Assembly: GCA_023398495.1 (NCBI GenBank)
Contig: JAEWSG010000076.1
Span: 1 to 15,414 of the forward strand
DNA from: Bacillota bacterium
Lineage (GTDB): Bacteria; Bacillota; Clostridia; Acetivibrionales; Acetivibrionaceae
DNA: 15,414 nt
Reading direction: 5' to 3'
The position numbers were made by a program, and so were the translations under genes. This document shows, one piece after another, positions 8,042-14,478 of this stretch. Below the pieces are notes generated by a model that had not been told where the DNA came from, searched no databases, and was given only the letters and a program-made list of their open reading frames with translations. Each line of letters opens with the position of its first letter. The first letter of the stretch is position 1.

Positions 8042-9562
8042 ATGATTACTAATGTATTAGAATATCTGGAATTAACTTCGCTAAAGTATCGTGATAAGCC
8101 AGCTTTTATTGATCCGGATGGTTTCATTACTTTTGAAGAGGTTCTCAATCAATCAAAAAGTATTGGTAGTTTTTTAATAAATAAAATTACAAATAAAGCA
8201 CCTATTGTTGTTTTAATGGATAAAACAAGATTATCACCTGTCTGTTTTTTTGGTATTGTCTATGCAGGTTGCTTCTATGTTCCGATTGATCCGTTACTTC
8301 CTATTCACCGGTTAAATCTTATATTAAAAACGATTCAATCGTCAGTAATGATCACAGACAACGCAAATCAGAAACTTGCTGAAGCTCTCGATTTCTACGG
8401 AGATATTTATTGTGTCGATGAAGCTATTAAGTTGCCTATTGACGAGCAAAGTCTTAAAAAGGTTCGTTCATTTGCTACTGATTGTGATCCATTGTATGTG
8501 GTATTTACCTCAGGTTCTACAGGTGTTCCCAAAGGCGTAGTGACTTCACATCGTTCAGTAATTGATTTAATTGATGCATTTACCCAAGCGATCGATATTA
8601 CCGAATCAGATGTTTTGGGAAATCAAGCGCCATTCGATTATGATGGATCGGTTAAGGATATTTACTCAGCAATTAAGACAGGCGCAACCGTCTACATTAT
8701 CCCGCGCAAGTTTTTTACTTTCCCTAAAATGTTGTTTGATTGCTTAAATGAAAATAAGATTACAACGATTATTTGGGCAGTCAGTGCCGTCTGTATACCC
8801 GTCAACCTGAATGCCTTCGAACATATGGTGCCAAAATATATTAAAAAGGTATTATTTTCAGGTTCGGTTATGCCATGCAAACACTTGGGAGTATGGCAAA
8901 GAAACTATCCGAATGCCATGTTCGTTAACCTTTATGGCCCCACAGAAACTACCTGTAATTGTACATATCAAATTGTCACAGACGAGGTTAAACCCGACGA
9001 TAAACTTCCCATTGGAAAGCCTTTTGTGAATACAGGCATTATATTATTGAATGATGGAAAAGAGGCCTCTCCCGGAGAAATTGGAGAAATATGCGTAAAG
9101 GGGAGTTGTCTCACACTAGGATATTACAATAACCCCGAAAAGACGAGAGAGTTTTATATTCAAAATCCGCTTAACACTGCTTATCCAGAAATTATTTATA
9201 AGACAGGTGATCTGGGATCTTATGATTCTGGAGGCAGACTGGAATTTCATGGTCGTCGAGATTTTCAGATTAAGCATATGGGGCACCGAATTGAGCTTGG
9301 TGAGATAGAATCATCTGCTTTATCCATGAAAGGTTTATCCGAATGCTGCTGCCTATATGATTCGCAAAACAGTCAGATATGTATGTTTTATATAGCTGAA
9401 GAATTAAATAAACGAGACATTGCATTGCATCTTAAAGAGCGGTTACCTAAGTATATGTTGCCTTCTAAATATGTTAAGTTAATCTCTTTACCACAGAAAA
9501 TTAACGGGAAGATAGATAGACAAGAATTGATGCTAAAATACATAGTAGCACCTAATGGTTAG
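8042..9562 (+). CDS. Stand-alone amino acid adenylation enzyme (DltA-like; substrate probably not D-Ala)
   Basis: This 506-residue ANL-superfamily enzyme would activate an amino acid with ATP and load it on the carrier protein encoded at 10437-10673. Core motifs are FTSGSTGVPKG at 155-165 (phosphate loop), APFDYDGSV at 196-204, LYGPTETT at 297-304, YKTGDLG at 386-392, GRRDFQIKHMGHRIELGE at 404-421 and KINGK with catalytic Lys490. Length and end-to-end pattern match DltA. D201 aligns with the Asp that binds the substrate amino group. By eye, the pocket residue at GrsA position 239 is Lys205, and Ser273 sits at what I believe is the cysteine position used by DltA for D-Ala. That suggests a substrate other than D-Ala, possibly acidic. 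It opens a six-gene tightly packed set. AGGG precedes the ATG. Confidence 0.88.
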   Translation: MITNVLEYLELTSLKYRDKPAFIDPDGFITFEEVLNQSKSIGSFLINKITNKAPIVVLMDKTRLSPVCFFGIVYAGCFYVPIDPLLPIHRLNLILKTIQSSVMITDNANQKLAEALDFYGDIYCVDEAIKLPIDEQSLKKVRSFATDCDPLYVVFTSGSTGVPKGVVTSHRSVIDLIDAFTQAIDITESDVLGNQAPFDYDGSVKDIYSAIKTGATVYIIPRKFFTFPKMLFDCLNENKITTIIWAVSAVCIPVNLNAFEHMVPKYIKKVLFSGSVMPCKHLGVWQRNYPNAMFVNLYGPTETTCNCTYQIVTDEVKPDDKLPIGKPFVNTGIILLNDGKEASPGEIGEICVKGSCLTLGYYNNPEKTREFYIQNPLNTAYPEIIYKTGDLGSYDSGGRLEFHGRRDFQIKHMGHRIELGEIESSALSMKGLSECCCLYDSQNSQICMFYIAEELNKRDIALHLKERLPKYMLPSKYVKLISLPQKINGKIDRQELMLKYIVAPNG

Positions 9563-9577
9563 ATATTGAGGTAGATA

Positions 9578-10432
9578 ATGCAATACAAAAATATTATTAT
9601 TTTAGGTACAAGCAGGTTAGCCGCTGTTTGTGGAAAAGAAATTAAAGATAAAATTTATGAAGTAATCATAATTGATACAAACAAGGTTCCAAATAAAATA
9701 CTTGAAATGACTTGCGAAAAAATGGGGCTATTATATTGTTTTTTTAATGAAAGAGAGAGAGAGAAATTTATCATCAATAAAAAAGGTAATACCCTGTTGT
9801 TTAGTATTACAAATCCATGGATAATTCCTAAAATGATACTTAAAAAGAAAGGGTTAAAAGCTATTAATTTTCATCATTCACTTTTACCGCGTCATCCAGG
9901 AAGAAATGCAGAAGCATGGGCAATTTTTGAAGGAGATCCACAAGCGGGTATTACCTGGCATTATATAACGCCGAATATTGATATGGGTGATATAATTATC
10001 CAAAGAGGGATTAAATTAAATCAGGATATTACCTCTCTTAAGCTGTTGAGAATTCAGGATCGTCTTGCAGAAGAAGCTTTTAAAACTGTAGTTGATAACA
10101 TATTAGGTGATAAAGCGTGTTCGGTACCACAGGATATAAGATTGAGAAGTAAGATGCACTACTCATGGGAAGCTCCTAACGATGGGTACCTTGATCCAAA
10201 CTGGGAATCCAATATAGTATCACGATACCTCAGGGCAATGGATTATGGCCCTTTAGAAGTACTGGGTAAACCTAGGATTATTGTATCTGATAAAGAATAT
10301 ACTTGGAAAACATATAGCATCTCAGACACTGACAAAAAAGGAGATATGAATATCACAATAATTGACGACTATATAATACTTGATCGTGAACAAATGCAAT
10401 TTAAATTATATAACATTGAAAGGATAGGATGA
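9578..10432 (+). CDS. Formyltransferase-family protein (N10-formyl-THF dependent type) inside a Dlt-like operon
   Basis: This 284-residue protein has the N-terminal formyl_trans fold shared by methionyl-tRNA formyltransferase, GAR transformylase and sugar N-formyltransferases. INFHHSLLPRHPGRNAEAW (96-114) contains the catalytic Asn97 and His99. GDPQAGITWHYI and NIDMGDII (119-140) provide the catalytic Asp135. The catalytic triad is therefore intact. The last 120 residues form a shorter, divergent C-terminal region. It is unlikely to be a housekeeping fmt: it is short for fmt, no def or other translation gene is nearby, and it sits 15 bases after the adenylation gene and 4 bases before the carrier protein gene. 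No amino-sugar biosynthesis gene is visible to make a sugar substrate. I infer that it N-formylates the aminoacyl group on the carrier protein, but a nucleotide amino sugar remains possible. Confidence 0.82.
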   Translation: MQYKNIIILGTSRLAAVCGKEIKDKIYEVIIIDTNKVPNKILEMTCEKMGLLYCFFNEREREKFIINKKGNTLLFSITNPWIIPKMILKKKGLKAINFHHSLLPRHPGRNAEAWAIFEGDPQAGITWHYITPNIDMGDIIIQRGIKLNQDITSLKLLRIQDRLAEEAFKTVVDNILGDKACSVPQDIRLRSKMHYSWEAPNDGYLDPNWESNIVSRYLRAMDYGPLEVLGKPRIIVSDKEYTWKTYSISDTDKKGDMNITIIDDYIILDREQMQFKLYNIERIG

Positions 10433-10436
10433 ATTT

Positions 10437-10673
10437 ATGATGGAAAAACTTATTGGAATTCTGACTGAATTACGACCGGATGTTGACTTCGAGAATAATG
10501 ATCAACTTGTTGACAGCGGTGAATTAGACTCATTTGATATTGTCATGCTAATTGGAGAAATCAATAACGTATTTGATATCAAAATACCCATAGTTAGCAT
10601 TATACCTGAAAACTTTAATTCTGTGAATTCTATTATGAAACTTATCGAGAACCTTAAGGGACAAGCCAATTAA
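10437..10673 (+). CDS. Acyl/peptidyl carrier protein (DltC-like)
   Basis: This is a 78-residue four-helix carrier protein, the same length as DltC. The phosphopantetheine attachment serine is Ser32 in SGELDSFDIVML, matching the GLLDSF motif of DltC, and the helix III region FDIKIPIVSI is also DltC-like. Its holo form would carry the aminoacyl (perhaps formyl-aminoacyl) thioester made by the adenylation enzyme and deliver it to the MBOAT protein at the membrane. ATG codons at 10437 and 10440 both lie suitably after the AGGAT at 10426-10430, so the N-terminal Met may be one residue shorter. Only 4 bases separate it from the formyltransferase, implying translational coupling. No phosphopantetheinyl transferase is in the window. 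Confidence 0.9.
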   Translation: MMEKLIGILTELRPDVDFENNDQLVDSGELDSFDIVMLIGEINNVFDIKIPIVSIIPENFNSVNSIMKLIENLKGQAN

Positions 10674-10721
10674 AAAAGCTGAATGTAAATTCGCTTCTAT
10701 TGTTCCACACCGGAGGATAAA

Positions 10722-12332
10722 ATGTCATTTACTTCACTGATTTTTATTGGTTTCTTAGCTTTACTTTGTACGGTTTATTTTCTTACACCTAAAAAGTATC
10801 GTTGGATAACGCTACTTATCGCCAGCTATGTTTTTTATATTTCAGCCGGTGTTCAGTTATTGGTATTTTTGATTTTTTCAACCGCCAGTTCTTTTCTTGC
10901 TGCTCATTTACTTGGCCATGAAGTCGAAAAATACAAATTGGCTTCTAGTGATACTGAAATTCCGGTTGAGAAAGTAAATGCCCTTAAGATATCAAGTGCA
11001 AGAAGAAAGAAGCTTATCATAGCGTTAGTAATCGTTATAAATTTTTCAGTATTGGTTTTTTTTAAGTACGCAAACGTATTAACAGGTTATATAAATATAA
11101 TATCTGGTTACCTTGGAACCCAAGTGAACATACCCAGGATAGACTTGCTTTTACCGTTGGGCATTTCATTTTACACCTTCCAATCAATGGGATATTTGAT
11201 TGATGTGTATCGCGGGAAATATGCTCCTGATAAGAACATTGCAAAATTTGCTTTGTTTGTTTCTTTCTTTCCGCAACTTATCCAAGGCCCGATAAGCCGT
11301 TATGATGATCTTGCATCTCAATTATATAAAGGGCATAGTTTTGACTACGTTCGCGCCAAGCATGGCATAATGCTGATGTTGTGGGGTTTCTTTAAAAAGA
11401 TGGTGATTGGTGACCGTATTGCCATTCTTGTCGGAACAGTATTTTCCGATTATACTCAATACTCTGGAATGTATATCGTTATAGCAATCATAATGTATTC
11501 TATACAAATCTATGCTGACTTTTCTGGCGGAGTCGATATTGCTTTAGGTGCTGCAGAAGTAATAGGTATTAAATTGCCCCAGAATTTTGAACGACCGTAT
11601 TTTGCTATGACACTCCCTGATTTCTGGAGGAGATGGCATGTGACACTTAATAGCTGGTGGAGGGATTATGTATTTTACCCAGTTACTTTTTCCAAAGGTT
11701 TTTTGTCACTAGGTAAAAAATGTAGAAAATTCTTTGGTTACAAGATGGGTAAATTAATCCCCGTCTTTTTTGCAACCATGTTGGTTCGTGTCATTAATGC
11801 GTTTTGGCATGGTGCCAGCATTAAATTTTTGGCTTTTGGTCTTTACCATGGTTTTCTTATTATTTTAGGTTTGCAAACGGAATCATTCTTTTTAAACCTT
11901 GCAAAAAAACTGAAAATAAATACAGAATGCTTCAGTTGGAAGCTATTTCGAATCGTAAGAACTTTTTTATTGGTCTGTATAGGGAGAGTTTTCATATGCG
12001 CGATTAGTTTCAAAGAATCCATCGCCATCTTTAAATCTATGTTTACCATGTTTGAGTCAAACACTACGACCGGCATTAATATTCTCTTTGACGGATCGCT
12101 TTACACACTGGGAATGAATATCAATGTTATGTTTGTTCTGTTCCTTTCAATCTTGGTTTTATTGATCGCGGATATTATGAAGGAAAAAGGAATGTCAATT
12201 CGACAAACAATTGAAAAGCAAAACATAGTTTTTCAATGGATAGTAATTATTTTGGCTTTTATTACTATAGCGATTTTTGGTGTGTATGGGCCTAATTACA
12301 ATCCTACTGATTTTATTTATCAACAATTTTAG
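10722..12332 (+). CDS. MBOAT O-acyltransferase (DltB/AlgI-like)
   Basis: This 536-residue polytopic membrane protein carries acyl or aminoacyl groups across the membrane for O-esterification of extracellular glycans. It opens with the family-typical MSFTSLIFIGFLALLCTVYF. FFPQLIQGPISRYDDL is at 182-197, DFSGGVDIALG at 266-276, and PDFWRRWHVTLNSWWRDYV at 299-317 includes His306. The invariant catalytic-channel His363 is in NAFWHGAS (359-366). Numerous hydrophobic segments cover nearly the whole length. DltB takes D-Ala from DltC, while AlgI-type proteins use acetyl donors; here the adjacent adenylation and carrier genes favour a DltB-like role with an amino acid cargo. A strong CCGGAGG site precedes the ATG. 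The length is well above typical DltB (about 400 residues) and closer to AlgI. Confidence 0.92.
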   Translation: MSFTSLIFIGFLALLCTVYFLTPKKYRWITLLIASYVFYISAGVQLLVFLIFSTASSFLAAHLLGHEVEKYKLASSDTEIPVEKVNALKISSARRKKLIIALVIVINFSVLVFFKYANVLTGYINIISGYLGTQVNIPRIDLLLPLGISFYTFQSMGYLIDVYRGKYAPDKNIAKFALFVSFFPQLIQGPISRYDDLASQLYKGHSFDYVRAKHGIMLMLWGFFKKMVIGDRIAILVGTVFSDYTQYSGMYIVIAIIMYSIQIYADFSGGVDIALGAAEVIGIKLPQNFERPYFAMTLPDFWRRWHVTLNSWWRDYVFYPVTFSKGFLSLGKKCRKFFGYKMGKLIPVFFATMLVRVINAFWHGASIKFLAFGLYHGFLIILGLQTESFFLNLAKKLKINTECFSWKLFRIVRTFLLVCIGRVFICAISFKESIAIFKSMFTMFESNTTTGINILFDGSLYTLGMNINVMFVLFLSILVLLIADIMKEKGMSIRQTIEKQNIVFQWIVIILAFITIAIFGVYGPNYNPTDFIYQQF

Positions 12333-12343
12333 GGGTATAGTAA

Positions 12344-13378
12344 ATGACAAAAATGCAGTTGTTACGTTTTTTTATATTTTTTATGATTATAATTTTTGTC
12401 TTTATTGGACTAAATGATTTTTTTTCGATGAAGACTAATTATGATGTTGAAAGGATTAGGTGGTTTAACAAACAACCCAGAAATAGTCTTGATGTTGTAC
12501 TTGTAGGCGCAAGCGGTATATATCGGTTTTGGTCTACAATGGATGCTTGGCATGATTATGGAATAGTAAGTTCACCTTGGTCAACCTCAGGAATGCCGTT
12601 CCCGGCAACCAAATACGTAATCGAGGAGGTTCTTAAAGACCAAAGTCCTGACTTGCTTGTTATAGATTATCGAAATTTGCGAAATAAGGATAACTTGAAA
12701 CCCGGTTTTATCAGAAAAGTAACTGATAATATGCCTTTGTCAGTAAATCGCTTTAATGCTATAAATGCATTATTAGATTTTGCTCACATTGATAGTGACC
12801 ATAGCGAATATTATTTTAGTTTTTTATTATATCACAGCAGATGGGAACAAGGATTAACTTCCGACGATTTTGGATTCAAAATGAACGAATATTGTGGTAC
12901 AACTGTTGATAATAAAGTATATTTTAAGATAACACCATTAAAAGAAACTAAGCCCACAGTAGATAGATTGCCTTTGGATAGTGATATGGAAAGATCTCTT
13001 ATCGATCTTCTGGAATATTGTAAGCAAAATGACTTAACGGTCTTATTTGTAGCAAGCCCGTTTGAAATTTCCCAAAAAGAAAGGAAAATTTTAAATTCTG
13101 CGCAGGAACTGATCGCATCATATGGATTTTCGTATATTAATTTTAATGATATTTATAATCAACTCGATTTGGATTTTTCAAAAGATTTCTATGATTCGGG
13201 CCATACAAATTATTATGGTATGAAAAAGTTTACGGACTATCTTTCAGAACACATTAAACAAAACTACCAGATTCCTGATCGTCGTGGCATCGAAGACTAT
13301 CGATCGTGGAATGAGTCGTATTTTCGTTTTTCTGATAAAATAGAAGAGTTGAAAAGCAATAGTGAAGAAAACGGCTAA
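12344..13378 (+). CDS. Membrane-anchored SGNH/DltD-like protein
   Basis: This 344-residue protein has one N-terminal membrane segment (about 7-24) with a short basic cytoplasmic end, so the bulk is extracellular. SGNH hydrolase/acyltransferase features are the nucleophile Ser57 in VLVGASGIY (52-60) and the Asp284/His287 pair in YDSGHTNYYG (283-292), equivalent to the D-x-x-H of block V. VLFVASPF (233-240) is a central strand. Such proteins are partners of MBOAT transporters (DltD with DltB, AlgJ/AlgX with AlgI) and finish or edit transfer to the glycan. It lies 11 bases after the MBOAT gene. It is shorter than typical DltD (about 400 residues) and the similarity is by motifs only, so whether it is a transferase or an esterase is open. 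Confidence 0.82.
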   Translation: MTKMQLLRFFIFFMIIIFVFIGLNDFFSMKTNYDVERIRWFNKQPRNSLDVVLVGASGIYRFWSTMDAWHDYGIVSSPWSTSGMPFPATKYVIEEVLKDQSPDLLVIDYRNLRNKDNLKPGFIRKVTDNMPLSVNRFNAINALLDFAHIDSDHSEYYFSFLLYHSRWEQGLTSDDFGFKMNEYCGTTVDNKVYFKITPLKETKPTVDRLPLDSDMERSLIDLLEYCKQNDLTVLFVASPFEISQKERKILNSAQELIASYGFSYINFNDIYNQLDLDFSKDFYDSGHTNYYGMKKFTDYLSEHIKQNYQIPDRRGIEDYRSWNESYFRFSDKIEELKSNSEENG

Positions 13379-13404
13379 TTTAAGAATATATTGGAGTAAA
13401 TGAT

Positions 13405-14130
13405 ATGAGTATTAAATATCAAGAAAAACAAAGACTGGGTGTGGTTGGTGGAATGGGGTCTGATTCTACAGCTGTATTTCTAAAGATGTTATTTAACAAA
13501 ACAGATGTACGATGTGACCAGGAACATCTTGATATTATACTATTCAACCATGCCTCATTACCAGACAGAACAGAATGCATCCTTTCTCATAATGAAGATT
13601 CTCTATTATCACTATTAAAAGATGATATTAAGATTTTAAAAAATGCCGGCTGCAAATATATTGCTATTCCATGCAATACATGCCATTGCTTTTCAGATCA
13701 GCTTAACGATATGACCGACGGATTATTTATTGATATGATACAAGAAACTGCATTCTATGCGGCTAAAAGAGGTGCTAAAAATGTTGGAATTATGGCTACG
13801 GATGGAGTAGTATTTACCGGCCTATACAAAAAAGCACTTGAATCATATGGAATTAAGATAACTTACCCGACAGTTGAAATGCAAAAACGTGTGATGGAGA
13901 TCATTTATAGACAAATAAAACAAGGGGAAAAGGGGGACAGGGATCAATTTAATGTAATCGTTGGTGAGCTTTTAAATGCTGGATGCGACTGCATTATTCT
14001 GGCCTGTACTGAATTATCCGTGTTTAAAGAGAATTTTGGAATCAATGATGAATTTTTTGTTGATGCTTTAGAAATCTTGGTAGAACAATGTATTGAACGG
14101 TGCGGTGGTCAGATATGTCTGGCTAAGTAA
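13405..14130 (+). CDS. Aspartate/glutamate racemase-family protein
   Basis: This 241-residue cofactor-independent racemase has two catalytic cysteines, Cys90 in IPCNTCH (88-94) and Cys201 in ACTELS (200-205). The N-terminus GVVGGMGSDSTAVFL is the usual start of the aspartate-racemase branch. The ACTEL motif, rather than GCTHYP, separates it from MurI glutamate racemases of peptidoglycan synthesis. It should interconvert L and D forms of Asp or Glu, though some relatives are broad-specificity. The start at ATG 13405 is set by TTGGAG at 13391-13396. It is the last gene of the set, 26 bases after the SGNH gene, and most likely supplies the D-amino acid that the adenylation enzyme activates. Confidence 0.88.
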   Translation: MSIKYQEKQRLGVVGGMGSDSTAVFLKMLFNKTDVRCDQEHLDIILFNHASLPDRTECILSHNEDSLLSLLKDDIKILKNAGCKYIAIPCNTCHCFSDQLNDMTDGLFIDMIQETAFYAAKRGAKNVGIMATDGVVFTGLYKKALESYGIKITYPTVEMQKRVMEIIYRQIKQGEKGDRDQFNVIVGELLNAGCDCIILACTELSVFKENFGINDEFFVDALEILVEQCIERCGGQICLAK

Positions 14131-14216
14131 ACATTTTTCAGAAAGACAGATCATAACAGGGACGAATTAACTGGTAAAAAAGTTTGAAATCGAATTTGGA
14201 TATAAATCCAGCCGAA

Positions 14217-14243
14217 TTGACAAATCATGCATATTGTTATAAT
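14217..14243 (+). promoter_or_regulatory. Promoter with perfect hexamers but a 15-base spacer
   Basis: TTGACA at 14217-14222 and TATAAT at 14238-14243 are both exact consensus matches, but the spacer is 15 bases, shorter than the usual 17. It is probably one of the promoters reading toward topA. Confidence 0.5.
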
Positions 14244-14309
14244 TAGGCTCCAGTGTGGCTAAAAAACCTTTCATAGTTTATAAAAAAATGAAGGAATTTA
14301 ACACAGTAT

Positions 14310-14344
14310 CAAGCCAAATAGAGGAAGTGGCGCTTGCTTTTTTT
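14310..14344 (+). terminator. Imperfect rho-independent terminator-like hairpin
   Basis: CAAGCC at 14310-14315 can pair with GGCGCTTG at 14329-14336, with a two-base bulge and a 13-base loop. Seven T residues follow at 14338-14344. The stem is short and imperfect, so the call is tentative. Its place about 180 bases after the racemase stop fits an end for the cluster transcript. Confidence 0.35.
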
Positions 14345-14362
14345 GACTAACGCATTTATAAT
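14334..14362 (+). promoter_or_regulatory. Possible topA promoter
   Basis: TTGCTT at 14334-14339 and exact TATAAT at 14357-14362 are separated by 17 bases. The -35 is weak, but spacing and -10 are ideal. It overlaps the T-tract of the terminator-like hairpin and lies about 110 bases before the topA start. Confidence 0.45.
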
Positions 14363-14468
14363 CTGCACTTAAAGGGTAAAAAAGTGTTGAAACAGCACAT
14401 AGGCGCATAAAATAGCCTCAAGGTGGGCAAATGTGAAGTGTCTGCCCCAAAGCTAAGTAAACGAGCAT

Positions 14469-14472
14469 GGAG
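14469..14472 (+). promoter_or_regulatory. Ribosome-binding site deciding the topA start
   Basis: GGAG at 14469-14472 is three bases before ATG 14476 and six before ATG 14479, all in one frame. ATG 14467 overlaps it. Spacing favours 14479. Confidence 0.6.
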
Positions 14473-14478
14473 AATATG

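Larger units (their letters stand above)
14131..14478 (+). other. Non-coding region between the cluster and topA
   Basis: I find no convincing gene in these 348 bases on either strand. They hold two good -10 elements (14238-14243 and 14357-14362), an imperfect terminator-like hairpin with a seven-T tract (14310-14344), and a partly repeated A-rich element, GGTAAAAAAGT followed by (G)TTGAAA, at 14173-14189 and 14375-14392. The layout fits the end of the cluster transcript and independent initiation of topA. Confidence 0.6.

Noticed and set aside
8001..8045. 14-codon leader peptide overlapping the adenylation gene start by ATGA
   Set aside because: It has no ribosome-binding site and no recognisable regulatory composition; most likely chance.
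8042..9562. Naming the adenylation enzyme dltA (D-alanine specific)
   Set aside because: Pocket residues, the racemase and the formyltransferase argue against D-Ala, so no symbol is assigned.
9578..10432. Housekeeping methionyl-tRNA formyltransferase (fmt)
   Set aside because: It is shorter than usual fmt, has a divergent C-terminal part, has no translation genes nearby and is embedded in the Dlt-like operon.
13405..14130. MurI glutamate racemase of peptidoglycan synthesis
   Set aside because: The second catalytic motif is ACTELS, not the GCTH of MurI, and the N-terminus fits the aspartate-racemase branch.
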